From Arthrobacter crusticola (GTDB lineage: Bacteria; Actinomycetota; Actinomycetes; Actinomycetales; Micrococcaceae): a DNA stretch of 64,000 nucleotides. Numbering within the stretch: position 1 is the stretch's first letter; each line of letters starts with the position of its first letter. The notes beneath the pieces were generated by a model. The model ran no database searches and had not been told where the DNA came from. It worked only from the letters and a program-made list of their open reading frames with translations. Location of the stretch: the NCBI RefSeq assembly GCF_004357995.1, contig NZ_SMTK01000004.1, positions 62,001 to 126,000 of the forward strand, in the 5' to 3' direction. The translations under genes and the position numbers were made by a program. Positions 1-8,785 of this stretch are shown here, one piece after another.

Positions 1-369
1 CACGACCATGAAGCCCATGAACAGCCAGAACAGCAGGTCCCGGGGCAGCCGCGCCAGCAGGTAGGACCCAAGTTGTGCCCCTCCCACGATGCCGAGCGCG
101 AGCATGAGCCCGGCGATCCAGTCGACGTTGCCGGACAGGGCGTACCCGGTGGCGCCGACAATCGAGGTGGGGAGAATGGCGGCCACGGAGCTTCCGACAG
201 CGATGCGCTGATCGACTCCCAGCAGAAGCAGGGCAGGAACGACAACGACGCCGCCTCCCACGCCGAAAAGTCCGGAGAGATAGCCAGCGACCAGACCGAG
301 CGATATGAGTGCCAGTGGCGATCCTGCCGAGTCGGCAGTACCGGGAGGGATTTCAGCCTGCCGCGTCAC
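1..369 (-). CDS. TauE/SafE-family membrane permease, N-terminal part (runs off the left edge)
   Basis: The visible 123 residues start at a GTG that overlaps the stop codon of the upstream gamma-glutamyltransferase gene by four bases (GTGA), so the two are translationally coupled. After about 20 polar residues comes a hydrophobic segment with the family hallmark GLFGVGGGVVVVPALLLLG, then the segments around SSVAAILPTSIVGATGYALSG and the next membrane helix. This is the N-terminal repeat of the TauE/SafE (DUF81) family, which exports or imports sulfite, sulfoacetate and other small anions across the cytoplasmic membrane. The gene is third in a gntR-ggt-tauE operon, so I infer a substrate linked to breakdown of gamma-glutamyl or sulfur compounds. 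The C-terminal half lies outside the window. Family certain, substrate unknown. Confidence 0.88.
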   Translation of the reverse strand, partial: MTRQAEIPPGTADSAGSPLALISLGLVAGYLSGLFGVGGGVVVVPALLLLGVDQRIAVGSSVAAILPTSIVGATGYALSGNVDWIAGLMLALGIVGGAQLGSYLLARLPRDLLFWLFMGFMVV

Positions 370-1940
370 AGGTCCGGATCCATGTCGGGTTGGGCGTCGA
401 CGACGATTGCCGAACCGTCGGATCTCGGGTCGCTGGCGGCGTCGAAACCCGAAGCCAGGACACGGATGACATTGGAGTGCCCCAGGAGTTCGTCCCGCGG
501 CTGAACCACCTTGAGCCCGTCCGAGCGGACGCGGAGTGATTCGAGGGCAATGGCGGGCACGTCCGCTTCGACGGTCACCGTCGCAGGGGTGTCTCCGTCG
601 TCCTGTGCACCGACGGCCCACCGGGGCGCACTGGTCGCCTCGATGGCAGACGCGCCGCCCAGCAGCCGCAACAGCAGTTGGGCGTGGATCTGTGGCTGCG
701 CCTGGCCGCCCATGGTCGCCAGCGCGTAGGCAAGTTCGCCATCCTGGAGCACAAGCACAGGCATCAGGGTATGGGGCGGCCGACGCCCCGGGGTGAAGGC
801 GGCAGGGTGGCCGGGATCCAGGGAGAAGGATGTTCCGCGGTTCTGGAAGAGGATACCTGTCGACGGCTCGAGGATCGCGGCGCCAAAGGCCCAGTAAACC
901 GACTGCACCAGCGAGACCGACCAGCCGTCGTCGCTGACGGCCACCAGCCCGACAGTGTCCCCGCTGGCCGCCCTCGCACTGCTCTCCGCGTCATTCGCAG
1001 CCAGAGAGATCAGTTCCTCGGCTGGAAACCGTGCGGTGTCCGGATCCGAGAGCCAACGCGACCGGACGCTGTTATTCGAGGCGAAAATCTCAGCAAGCTT
1101 GCCTGCATCGGCGCCGAGGGGGTCACTGAGGTTGTCGTCTTCAAGCGCGCGCAGCGTCCGCAGCAGGGAAAAGCCCTGCGTGTTGGGAGGACTGGTCAGA
1201 ACCTCGGTTCCGCCCGCCTTTCCCAGAAGGGGGGATTCGACCGTCGGGGCGTACCCGGAAACCTCGTCTTCGGCGATCGCGCTTCCCCGCCGCTGGAGCC
1301 CGCTGATCCATTGACGCGCCACGCCGCCGGAATAAAAGTCGTCGGGGCCCTTCTCGATCAACTGTTCCAAGGTGCCTGCAAGTGCCGGCTGGACCAGCAG
1401 ATCCCCCTCCACGAGCGCGGTTCCGCCGGGCAGAAAGACGTCGCGGCACCCGGGATCCGCATTGAGTGCCTGACGCTCGAGTCGAATGGCCCGTCCCACT
1501 GAGCGGGCCACCGGAACGCCGTCGCGCGCGCAGCCCAAGGCAGGGGAAAGCCGTTCCTTCCAGCCGAGCCGCCCGCCCAGGCCCGCAAGGGTGCTCCATC
1601 CACGGACGCCCCCCGGCACAGTGACGGTGTCGATGCCGCGGTCGGGAAGGACGTCCCCGTGGCGTTGCCTCAGGGTCTCCAGCCGTTCGTGCCCGGAGGC
1701 CCGGCCGGTTGCGTTCACGAAGCTGACCCGGCCCGAAGGATCACGAACCAGGGCGACGAGATCGCCGCCAAGGGCGACGTTATTCGGGTAGACAACACAG
1801 AGGACGGCGGCGGCCGCGATGGCGGCATCGACCGCATTGCCGCCATTGCGCAGGGCCTGGGCCCCGGCCTCTGTCGCCAGGTAGTGGGAGGTGGAGACCG
1901 CGCCTCCAACCGGGCGCAGAGGCATGGAGGCCTGGGTCAT
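366..1940 (-). CDS. gamma-glutamyltransferase family protein, without signal peptide
   Basis: A 524-residue protein of the gamma-glutamyltranspeptidase (Ntn-hydrolase) family, which cleaves itself into large and small subunits and hydrolyses or transfers gamma-glutamyl groups. The N-terminal RNGGNAVDAAIAAAA and NVALGGD blocks are typical. The predicted autocleavage/nucleophile position is Thr329 in SGDTVGLVAVSDD, followed by the small-subunit motifs GILFQNRG and RPPHTLMP. Most characterised members have Thr-His after the cleavage site, whereas here it is Thr-Val, so the substrate may differ (an acylase is possible). No signal peptide is visible, so the enzyme is probably cytoplasmic, unlike the periplasmic or secreted GGTs. 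It overlaps both neighbours by four bases. The divergent amino-acid importer suggests that it acts on an imported gamma-glutamyl compound. Confidence 0.88.
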   Translation of the reverse strand: MTQASMPLRPVGGAVSTSHYLATEAGAQALRNGGNAVDAAIAAAAVLCVVYPNNVALGGDLVALVRDPSGRVSFVNATGRASGHERLETLRQRHGDVLPDRGIDTVTVPGGVRGWSTLAGLGGRLGWKERLSPALGCARDGVPVARSVGRAIRLERQALNADPGCRDVFLPGGTALVEGDLLVQPALAGTLEQLIEKGPDDFYSGGVARQWISGLQRRGSAIAEDEVSGYAPTVESPLLGKAGGTEVLTSPPNTQGFSLLRTLRALEDDNLSDPLGADAGKLAEIFASNNSVRSRWLSDPDTARFPAEELISLAANDAESSARAASGDTVGLVAVSDDGWSVSLVQSVYWAFGAAILEPSTGILFQNRGTSFSLDPGHPAAFTPGRRPPHTLMPVLVLQDGELAYALATMGGQAQPQIHAQLLLRLLGGASAIEATSAPRWAVGAQDDGDTPATVTVEADVPAIALESLRVRSDGLKVVQPRDELLGHSNVIRVLASGFDAASDPRSDGSAIVVDAQPDMDPDL

Positions 1941-2701
1941 TCCTGCTCCTTGGGGATTGGCTGTGGTTCGGTGGAGGCTGCGGCCCGCAGCGCTTCGCGG
2001 AGCACCGACTCGACGTGGGCACGCGCCTCTGTCTCGGCGCGCAACGCGTCATGCTCGGCCAGGGCCTCGAAGATCCGCCGGTGGGCGAGACTTGATGCGG
2101 CCCGCCGCTCCGGGCTTTGAACGGAGCGGCGCCGGCTGGGGGCAATCTCGGTGGCGATCAGGTCCGTCAGCTGCGCCAGGAGGGGGTTATGGGTGTACTG
2201 GGAGATCGCCTGGTGGAAGATCCGATCGAGTTCGGCATACCGTTCGAGGTCGGTCTCCCGCTCCATCTCCTCGACCAGACCACGGAGCTGTTCGGCGTCG
2301 CCCTGGGTCAGCCTCTCCGCGGCCAGTGCGGCAATTGGTGGTTCGATGATGGCACGCAGCTCCATAATCCGGGCGAGCTCGGTCGTGCCGTTGGCGGTGC
2401 CGTTTGCCGCGGAGCTCAGCAGGGTCGTCAGCGCGGTGCCGGCCTGTCCGCCGCGCGAGGCAGCCGAGCGCACGATGGTCCCGCGGCCGGGCTTCCGGTC
2501 GATGAGGCCCCGGGCATCCAGCTGATGGAGCGCCTGGCGGATCGAGACGCGGGAAACACCGAAAAGCTGCCCCAGTTCCTGTTCGGTTGGTAGACGGTCC
2601 CCGGGCTTCAGCTCCCCTTCAAGGATCAGCCGCTCAAGATCGACCGCCAGGCGGTCAGGGACCGACAGTGCGGGCGACCGCCGCATTGATGACCATTCCA
2701 C
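1937..2701 (-). CDS. GntR-family regulator, FadR/FCD subfamily
   Basis: A DNA-binding repressor or activator of 254 residues. The N-terminal winged helix is seen in LKPGDRLPTEQELGQLFGVSRVSIRQALHQLDARGLIDRKPGRGTIV (read in short blocks), followed by an all-helical FCD ligand-binding domain with the LRAIIEPPIAALAAERLT region and the late HRRIFEALAEHDALRAE block that normally carries metal- or effector-binding residues. I chose the GTG at 2701 because GGGAGGAG lies seven bases before it; an upstream TTG would place the operator inside the gene and an ATG at 2686 lacks spacing. The gene leads an operon with ggt and tauE. The inverted repeat at 2757-2783 fits this regulator as autoregulatory operator. 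Confidence 0.9.
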   Translation of the reverse strand: MEWSSMRRSPALSVPDRLAVDLERLILEGELKPGDRLPTEQELGQLFGVSRVSIRQALHQLDARGLIDRKPGRGTIVRSAASRGGQAGTALTTLLSSAANGTANGTTELARIMELRAIIEPPIAALAAERLTQGDAEQLRGLVEEMERETDLERYAELDRIFHQAISQYTHNPLLAQLTDLIATEIAPSRRRSVQSPERRAASSLAHRRIFEALAEHDALRAETEARAHVESVLREALRAAASTEPQPIPKEQE

Positions 2702-2756
2702 TTTCGCTCCTCCCGAAGGTCCCACGAGCCCCTTCGCATAATCAGATTTAGATAGC

Positions 2757-2783
2757 TTGACAGTTGGTCCTACCAACTGTCAA
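2757..2783. promoter_or_regulatory. perfect 12-bp inverted repeat between gntR and the ABC importer (probable GntR operator)
   Basis: TTGACAGTTGGT and its exact complement ACCAACTGTCAA are separated by CCT. The core TGGTCCTACCA has the TGGT-N3-ACCA layout of FadR-type GntR operators. It lies 56 bases before the gntR start and 36 before the importer start, so one bound dimer could control both directions. Binding is inferred. Confidence 0.75.
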
Positions 2784-2818
2784 AGTTCTGGAACACCGTC
2801 CAGAATGTGAGGCACATC

Positions 2819-3685
2819 ATGATTCGCACGTTTTCTTCCCCCTGGCAGCGTCTCGCCTATGCCGGCAGTGCCGTTCTCGCGCTGGCCCTCACCGGCTGCG
2901 GAGGCGGCCAGGCCGAATCCGCCGAAGGCGAGAGCTCCGGGTCGGCAAACCTTCCGCTCGTGAAGGACGGCGTCCTCACATCCTGTGCGAATTTCAGCAC
3001 CCCGCCCAACATTTTCGCGGAGGCCGACGGCACGCCGGTCGGGGCGGAGGTGGACATCGCGAAGAGCATGGCCGAGGAGATGGGCCTGGAGACGGCTTTC
3101 CCCGAATACGCTTTCGCCGGCCTGATTCCCGCCCTCCAGGCCAAGCAGTGCGATGTGATCATGTCGACGCTGTACATCAAGCCAGAGCGGGAGGAGATCG
3201 CCGACTTCGTCCCCTACCTGCTCTCGGGATCCGGCGTTTCGGTCTCCAAGGAGAATCCCGCCGGCGTGACGGGTTTTGACGACACACTCTGCGGAGTCCG
3301 GGCCGCGGCCATCACGGGCGCCACGGGCGCAGGTCTGCTTGAGGAAAAATCCGCAGAATGCGAGAGCACCGGCATGGAACCCGTGGAAATCTCGCTTCTC
3401 GACCGAAGCGCGGACGCCCTCCAACAGGTGGTTGCCGGACAGGCGGATGCGTTCGTGGACACCTACGAGCTGATGAAGTACTACGAGAAGCAGTCCGACG
3501 GTGACTTCCAGGTCGTGGGCGACCCCGTGGGCCAAGTTCAGATCGGAGCAGCGACGCTCAAGGAGAACGCCGAACTGCACGAAGCCCTGGAGGACGCGTT
3601 CGGCACCATCGTCGAAAACGGCCGTTATGCCGAAATCCTGGAGGAGTGGGGATTTGAAGCCCAGGACATTGCAAACGCCGAATAA
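2819..3685 (+). CDS. amino-acid ABC transporter, substrate-binding lipoprotein
   Basis: A 288-residue family 3 extracellular solute-binding protein for polar amino acids or their derivatives. A basic N-terminus and hydrophobic stretch lead to a lipobox LALTGC, with lipidated Cys27, followed by a Gly/Glu/Ser-rich linker. The binding domain begins with LTSCANFSTPPNIF and contains VGAEVDIAKSMAEEMGL and the QAKQCDVIMSTLYIKPEREEI-type hinge block. I chose the ATG at 2819, which has GAGG six bases before it, rather than a GTG at 2807 without a ribosome site. It is the first gene of a three-gene importer operon diverging from gntR-ggt-tauE. The unusual CANF and three further cysteines are not typical of the family. 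Substrate unknown; a gamma-glutamyl amino acid is an inference from context. Confidence 0.9.
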   Translation: MIRTFSSPWQRLAYAGSAVLALALTGCGGGQAESAEGESSGSANLPLVKDGVLTSCANFSTPPNIFAEADGTPVGAEVDIAKSMAEEMGLETAFPEYAFAGLIPALQAKQCDVIMSTLYIKPEREEIADFVPYLLSGSGVSVSKENPAGVTGFDDTLCGVRAAAITGATGAGLLEEKSAECESTGMEPVEISLLDRSADALQQVVAGQADAFVDTYELMKYYEKQSDGDFQVVGDPVGQVQIGAATLKENAELHEALEDAFGTIVENGRYAEILEEWGFEAQDIANAE

Positions 3686-3702
3686 GTAACTGGAGCAACC
3701 AC

Positions 3703-4512
3703 ATGAAATTTGACTGGCCCTACTTCTGGGAAAGCCTTCTCTCGCCGAGCCCTCAGTTCCTCAGCGGCCTCGCGCTCACGGTTATCATTTCGGTCGTTGC
3801 GATGGCCCTCGCCCTTCTTCTCGGACTGGTCATCGCACTCATGGGACGGAGCCGGTTCCTCCCGTTCCAGCTCTTTGCCAGCCTCTACATCTGGGTGATC
3901 CGTGGCACGCCGCTGCTGGTGCAGCTCGTCATCATCTACACCGGTTTCGCCGCCGCGGGCATCTTCCGGTTCGAGGACACCGACGTCCTCGGCAGCCTCA
4001 TCAAGGGAGCGGTCCAGGCAGCGATCATCGGGCTGATGCTCAATGAGAGCGCCTATATCTCGGAAATTGTCAGATCCGGGCTTGAATCCGTGGACCGCGG
4101 CCAGAATGAGGCGGCGCTCTCGCTTGGCATGACGCCCATGCATTCGATGCGAAAGATCATCGTTCCGCAGGCCATCCGGATCATGGTGCCGCCGTTGGGC
4201 AATTCGTTCAACGGCCTGATGAAGAGCACCTCGATCCTGTCGATCATCGGTGTCAGCGAAATGTTCCAGGTCGGGAGCACAATGAGCGCCGCAACCTTCA
4301 AGGTGTTCGAGATCTACATCGTGGTCGCCCTCTACTACCTTCTCCTGACGACGGTGTGGACCTTCATCCAGACAGCGATCGAAAACACGTTGAACGTCAG
4401 GGCGGGCCTGCCGCGCGCGGAACCTGTCTTCAAGCGCCTGTTCGGTATCCGAAGCCGCAAGCAGGCCACCCCGGCCCCCGCCATAGCTCTGCAGCCCGCC
4501 GACGCCGCCTAA
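3703..4512 (+). CDS. amino-acid ABC transporter, permease
   Basis: A 269-residue inner-membrane permease of the HisM/GlnP type that forms the channel for the adjacent binding protein. The N-terminus has the typical hydrophobic helix pair and the [18 protein letters not shown] signature of polar amino-acid permeases. The cytoplasmic EAA loop that docks on the ATPase is [20 protein letters not shown] followed by [14 protein letters not shown]. The last 30 residues are polar and alanine-rich. The gene follows the binding-protein gene by 17 bases and precedes the ATPase gene by 10. Only one permease is present, so it probably acts as a homodimer. Confidence 0.93.
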   Translation: MKFDWPYFWESLLSPSPQFLSGLALTVIISVVAMALALLLGLVIALMGRSRFLPFQLFASLYIWVIRGTPLLVQLVIIYTGFAAAGIFRFEDTDVLGSLIKGAVQAAIIGLMLNESAYISEIVRSGLESVDRGQNEAALSLGMTPMHSMRKIIVPQAIRIMVPPLGNSFNGLMKSTSILSIIGVSEMFQVGSTMSAATFKVFEIYIVVALYYLLLTTVWTFIQTAIENTLNVRAGLPRAEPVFKRLFGIRSRKQATPAPAIALQPADAA

Positions 4513-4522
4513 CGGAGTGAAA

Positions 4523-5341
4523 ATGACTACGCAGCACGCCGCCTCGACCTCAGCATCGACTCCGCCCTCCGACCCGCACGACAACATCGTCCAGGCCGTC
4601 GATGTGTGCAAGTCCTTCGGTGACAAAAAAATCCTCACGGACGTCAACCTGACCGTGGCCCGGGGGGAGGTCGTTGTTATGGTCGGCCCCTCCGGTGCAG
4701 GTAAAACGACAATGCTCCGCACGATCAACCGGCTCGAGTCAATCGACTCGGGTGAGATCCGCGTCAATGGCGAACTCATCGGCCAGCGTGTGAACAAGCA
4801 TGGCAAGGTCGTTGAACGTTCCGCCCGCGACCTCGCCCGCCAGCGGGCCGACATCGGGTTTGTCTTCCAGCACTTCAACCTCTTCCCCCACATGAGTGTG
4901 CTCGAGAATGTTTCCCTCGCTGCGGTGGAGGTGCGGCATCAGCCGAAGTCAAAGGTCAACGATTACGCCCGGGAGCTGCTCGAGCGCGTCGGCCTCGCGG
5001 ACAAGGCCGATGCACGAACGCGTTCGCTCTCCGGCGGCCAGCAGCAACGGGTAGCCATCGCCAGGGCACTCGCCATGCGCCCGGCCCTCATGCTGTTCGA
5101 TGAACCCACCAGCGCACTGGACCCCGAAATGGTGGGCGAGGTCCTCACGGTGATGAAAGGACTTGCCGAAGCAGGCATGACGATGATCATCGTCAGTCAC
5201 GAAATGGGCTTCACCCGGGAAGTCGCGGACCGCGTTGTGGTGATGGACGCAGGCACCATCATCGAAAGCGGAGCACCCGAACAGGTATTTTCCAATCCGA
5301 AGCACGACCGGACCCGCCAGTTCCTCTCAAAGGTCCTCTGA
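4523..5341 (+). CDS. amino-acid ABC transporter, ATP-binding protein
   Basis: A 272-residue ABC ATPase that powers the import complex from the cytoplasmic side. Walker A is GPSGAGKTT, the Q-loop lies in [14 protein letters not shown], the signature is LSGGQQQR, Walker B is [14 protein letters not shown], and the switch histidine is in IIVSHEMGF. The sequence follows the GlnQ/HisP pattern, with the [19 protein letters not shown] insertion common in glutamine- and arginine-type systems. The ATG at 4523 has GGAG five bases before it; an in-frame GTG two codons upstream is less well placed. Last gene of the importer operon. Confidence 0.94.
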   Translation: MTTQHAASTSASTPPSDPHDNIVQAVDVCKSFGDKKILTDVNLTVARGEVVVMVGPSGAGKTTMLRTINRLESIDSGEIRVNGELIGQRVNKHGKVVERSARDLARQRADIGFVFQHFNLFPHMSVLENVSLAAVEVRHQPKSKVNDYARELLERVGLADKADARTRSLSGGQQQRVAIARALAMRPALMLFDEPTSALDPEMVGEVLTVMKGLAEAGMTMIIVSHEMGFTREVADRVVVMDAGTIIESGAPEQVFSNPKHDRTRQFLSKVL

Positions 5342-5467
5342 ACCGGCCCGGCCAGCGGCGGCTGGCGTAAGCTGCCGGCCCCGGAGGCGCTGATCCTCAA
5401 GGGGCGGAAGGCATACTTCACCGGACCCGCTGAAGCTTCATCTTCGGCAGGATCACACCGGGCCGGG

Positions 5468-5623
5468 TCAGTCCGTTTCCGGGCCGGTGCAGAAAGCGCA
5501 GTTGGGAGCGCACTGCAGCGCATCCCGTGGGCCCTGCCCGCGCTCCGAAGCGGTTTCGCCCTGGTTGCGTACCGGAAGGGCCCGGGCCTCGGTGGAACGG
5601 GTTGTGGGGTGGTGACGGGTCAT
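5468..5623 (-). CDS. 51-residue peptide with C-terminal CX3CX2C motif, last gene of the putrescine operon
   Basis: An open frame starts with ATG at 5623, preceded by GAGGAG at ideal spacing, 29 bases after the stop of the amidohydrolase on the same strand. The peptide has a polar, charged first 35 residues (MTRHHPTTRSTEAR at the start) and ends QCAPNCAFCTGPETD, with Cys38, Cys42 and Cys45 spaced CX3CX2C. That spacing is best known from the [4Fe-4S] site of radical SAM enzymes, but nothing else of that fold is present. I do not recognise the family. It might bind a metal or cluster, be a precursor of a modified peptide, or regulate the operon. The strong ribosome site and operon position support translation; the function is open. 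Confidence 0.6.
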   Translation of the reverse strand: MTRHHPTTRSTEARALPVRNQGETASERGQGPRDALQCAPNCAFCTGPETD

Positions 5624-5652
5624 GGTGCTCCTCGTGTTGCTGGTACGACGGA

Positions 5653-7266
5653 CTAGAGCCGGTCGATGAACTGCACGACACCGCCGACGACAGTGCCAAG
5701 GACTCTGCTGGCGGCGAGCGCTTCGGGGGGCGTCGCCAGGGGATCGCATTCGAACGCGGTGAAGTCGGCGCGCTTGCCCACGGTGATCGATCCGGCGACC
5801 TCGGCAAGCCCTGCGGCGCGGGCGGCATGGGTTGTATACCCTTCGAGCGCCTGGAGGGGTGTGAGGGCTTGGGCCGGCCCAACCGCCGCATCGAGGGGGC
5901 GGTCGTGCCGCCGCCGCAGTTGGGCGTCGGCCAGGATCGGCAGGGGATCGAACGGCGCGATGGGCCAATCGGATCCGAGGACGAGGGTCGCTCCAACCTC
6001 CCGCAGGTCCCGGCAGCGCCAGGCCTGGTCGGCCCGCCCGTCACCCAGCCGCGTCGACCAGTTGTCGCTGTGGTCGGCCCGTGTGTAGTGGGTGCAGTGG
6101 GTGGGCTGCATGCTCGCCGCCACCCCGGCGGCGGCGAAACCTCGGATCACCTCGTCCGAGGCCGTTTCGATGTGCTCGATGCGGTGGATGACGGCAGGCG
6201 CCGAGGACGGAATCGACGCGATGGTGTCTAGGGCATGGGTGATTCCGGCGTCGCCGATCGCATGAGTCGCCGTCCGGATCCCGCGGGACGCGAAATAGTG
6301 GACAGCTTTGGTGTAGTCGGCCGGATCCGGCCAGAACGGCGCGGCTGATTCTCCGTTGACGTCGGGATAGGACAGCCACGCCGTGCCGTTGTCGATGGTG
6401 CCGTCGATGAAGAACTTGACCGCGTTGACGGCCCACCGCCGGCCGCCGAGCTGCATGAGATCGGCGATCGCACCCAGATCGGCTTCTGTGCTTCCCGGCA
6501 TGCACCATGGGGCACAGTAGAGACGGAGCGGCAGTTCATCCTCCCGTTCGAGGTCCGCCAGAAGCTCAAGCGAGTCCTTATTCAGGTCCATGACGTGCCC
6601 GGCCGTCAGGCCGGCCCGGGACAGGGCGGAAAGGAATTCCTTGAGCCGCGTCCTGCGCGTCTCGAAGCCGTCTTCGGGCACGGCGGAGGCGACAGCGCTG
6701 ATGGCATCCCACTCCAGCAGGAGCCCGGTGGGGTTCCCCGCGTCATCGCACACGATGCCGGGGGCCGTGTCGGCCGTCCGCGGGCCGTCGATTCCCGCCG
6801 CGGCCAACGCCCTGCTGCTGGCCAGGGCCGAGTGGGCGTCGAAGACCCTCACCAGGCAGGGGCGGCCACCGAGGACATCGTCGATCACCTTCCGGTGCAG
6901 CGGCACCGATCCAAAAACCGTGGGGTCCAATCCCCAGGCGAACACCCACTCCCCCGGCCCTTGGTCGGCTGCCTCACGGAGCAGCGCTTCCCGCAGCTGC
7001 TCGATTGTCTGCACACCGGATAGGTCACAGCCCCGGACGGTGTCCAGCGCCATCACGGGATGGAGATGTCCGTCAACGAGCCCCGGGGTGAGGGTTCCGG
7101 CACCGAAATCGACGACTTCAGTGTCGGCGGACCTCCATCCGCGCGCGTCCTCCCGGCTGCCGACCGCCGTGATGATTCCGTCCCGGACGGCCACCGCCTC
7201 GACCGGGCGCCTGCCTCCGTCCAGCGTGTGGACCGTCCGGGCCAGGACGATCAGGTCGGCTTTCAT
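5653..7266 (-). CDS. amidohydrolase, YtcJ-like (amidohydrolase family 3)
   Basis: A 537-residue metal-dependent hydrolase. The N-terminal composite domain begins MKADLIVLARTVHTLDGG, the first metal ligands are HLH in GLVDGHLHPVMA, later metal and catalytic positions lie in ATHAIGDAGITHAL, HRIEHIE and GSDWPIAPFDP, and KFFIDGTIDNGTAWL is the typical mid-barrel block. The relatives include N-substituted formamide deformylase and many uncharacterised enzymes that cleave C-N bonds. I chose the ATG at 7266, which gives the family's usual N-terminus and leaves 31 bases after the permease; a longer GTG start at 7305 would overlap it. Position between a putrescine permease and a Cys-rich peptide suggests an amide or lactam formed from polyamines as substrate, which is inference. 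Confidence 0.88.
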   Translation of the reverse strand: MKADLIVLARTVHTLDGGRRPVEAVAVRDGIITAVGSREDARGWRSADTEVVDFGAGTLTPGLVDGHLHPVMALDTVRGCDLSGVQTIEQLREALLREAADQGPGEWVFAWGLDPTVFGSVPLHRKVIDDVLGGRPCLVRVFDAHSALASSRALAAAGIDGPRTADTAPGIVCDDAGNPTGLLLEWDAISAVASAVPEDGFETRRTRLKEFLSALSRAGLTAGHVMDLNKDSLELLADLEREDELPLRLYCAPWCMPGSTEADLGAIADLMQLGGRRWAVNAVKFFIDGTIDNGTAWLSYPDVNGESAAPFWPDPADYTKAVHYFASRGIRTATHAIGDAGITHALDTIASIPSSAPAVIHRIEHIETASDEVIRGFAAAGVAASMQPTHCTHYTRADHSDNWSTRLGDGRADQAWRCRDLREVGATLVLGSDWPIAPFDPLPILADAQLRRRHDRPLDAAVGPAQALTPLQALEGYTTHAARAAGLAEVAGSITVGKRADFTAFECDPLATPPEALAASRVLGTVVGGVVQFIDRL

Positions 7267-7297
7267 GGGTCCCACTCTTTTCTCGTGGACGGAGCGC

Positions 7298-8689
7298 TCA
7301 GGCACTGCTCGTGGCCGGGCTGACTGTTTTCTCGTCGAGGTCGACCGAAGGCGGCGGGCGCCGGAAACCGCGTGTCAGGACGACGAGATAGGCGACCCCG
7401 ATCACCAGCCAAATCGAACCGACGGTGAAGGCCGATGCCGAAAGGCTGAACCACAGCCACACCGTCAGGAGGAACCCGACGGCAGGGACCAGCCCGTACT
7501 TGAGCAGGTCGCGTCCGCTCCTCCGGCCGTGGTCGATGAGGAAGTGCTTGATGGCTCCAAGGTTCACCAGCGAGAAGGCAAACAGGGCGCCGAAACTGAT
7601 GACCGACGCCACTGTTCCAAGATCAAGGACAAGTGCGAGCAAGGAGACGGCCGACACGACGAGGATCGCCCCGACCGGAGAGCGGAAGCGCTCGCTGACC
7701 CGGCCGAAGACGGACCTGGGAATCACGCCGTCGCGCCCCATCGCGAACATGATGCGCGAGACGCTTGCCTGCGAAGCCATGGCGGATCCGACGCATCCGG
7801 CGATGTAGGCGGCGAGGAAGAAGGCAGCCATGACGTTGCCGCCAAGGCTGTTCATGATTTCAACGGCGGCCGCATCGGGGTCGGTGAACTCCTGCCAGTC
7901 GGGGAAGGCAAGGTGGGCCACCCAGGAAACCAGAATGAACATCACCCCGCCGATCAGCGTTGTCAGCAGGACGGCACGCGGCACCGTGCGCCGCGGGTCC
8001 TTCGCTTCCTCGGACATTGTGGATACCGCATCGAAGCCAAGGAAGGAAAGGCAGAGGATCGCCGAACCGCTCAGGATCAGGCCAAGCCGCAGGTCAGGGG
8101 AGAAGAACGGCGCCAGAAGCGACTGGCCTGTAGAGATGCTGCCGGCTGTCAGCACGATGAACACCGCAACGAAGACGATCTGCATGCCGACGAGGACGAG
8201 GTTCGCATTCCGCACGACCGAGATTCCGACAATATTGAGGACGGTGACCAAGGCGATGGCTGCCACGGTGAACACCCACATCGGTACGGAGGGGAACTGG
8301 GCGTTCAGGTACAGGCCGATCAGGAGGTAGTTGATGAGCGGAAGGAGGAGATAGTCGAGCATCAGCGTCCACCCGGTCACGAAACCTGCATGACCCCCGA
8401 AAATGCGCTGGGTAAAGCTGTAGGCCGATCCGGCGGAAGGTATGACCCGGACGAGAAAGGCATAACTAAGTGCTGTGAACATCATTGCTGCGAGGGTGAC
8501 GACGTATGCGGCCGGCAGGTGGCCCTCGGTGAGGGTCGTGACGAGACCGTAGGTCGTGAAGACCGTGAGCGGGACCATATAGGCCAGCCCGAAAACAACC
8601 AGCGCGGGGGTTCCCATCACCCGGCGCAGGGCATGCTCCCGTTCCGGCGCCGCTGCGGCGCTGGATCCACGGGAATTCATTGCTTCCAC
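7298..8689 (-). CDS. APC-family amino acid/polyamine permease, PuuP-like
   Basis: A 463-residue cytoplasmic-membrane transporter with about twelve hydrophobic segments. The first membrane segment and following loop (VFGLAYMVPLTVFTTYG, then PSAGSAYSFTQRI and GWTLMLDYLLLPLIN) closely follow the putrescine importer PuuP of E. coli, as do CLSFLGFDAVSTMSEEA and ASQASVSRIMFAMGRD. Import of putrescine by proton symport is therefore the best guess. The GTG start at 8689 has GAGGAG five bases before it. It follows the putrescine oxidase gene by 96 bases on the same strand, and the amidohydrolase gene follows it. The pairing with the oxidase supports the substrate call. Confidence 0.88.
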   Translation of the reverse strand: MEAMNSRGSSAAAAPEREHALRRVMGTPALVVFGLAYMVPLTVFTTYGLVTTLTEGHLPAAYVVTLAAMMFTALSYAFLVRVIPSAGSAYSFTQRIFGGHAGFVTGWTLMLDYLLLPLINYLLIGLYLNAQFPSVPMWVFTVAAIALVTVLNIVGISVVRNANLVLVGMQIVFVAVFIVLTAGSISTGQSLLAPFFSPDLRLGLILSGSAILCLSFLGFDAVSTMSEEAKDPRRTVPRAVLLTTLIGGVMFILVSWVAHLAFPDWQEFTDPDAAAVEIMNSLGGNVMAAFFLAAYIAGCVGSAMASQASVSRIMFAMGRDGVIPRSVFGRVSERFRSPVGAILVVSAVSLLALVLDLGTVASVISFGALFAFSLVNLGAIKHFLIDHGRRSGRDLLKYGLVPAVGFLLTVWLWFSLSASAFTVGSIWLVIGVAYLVVLTRGFRRPPPSVDLDEKTVSPATSSA

Positions 8690-8785
8690 GAGAACTCCTC
8701 GTTCTACCTGTCGGTTGTGCGTTCGATGGGATGTCGACGGTTATCCACCCGGGCTGATGGGCAGGAGGTGGCCGCCGTGCACTGC

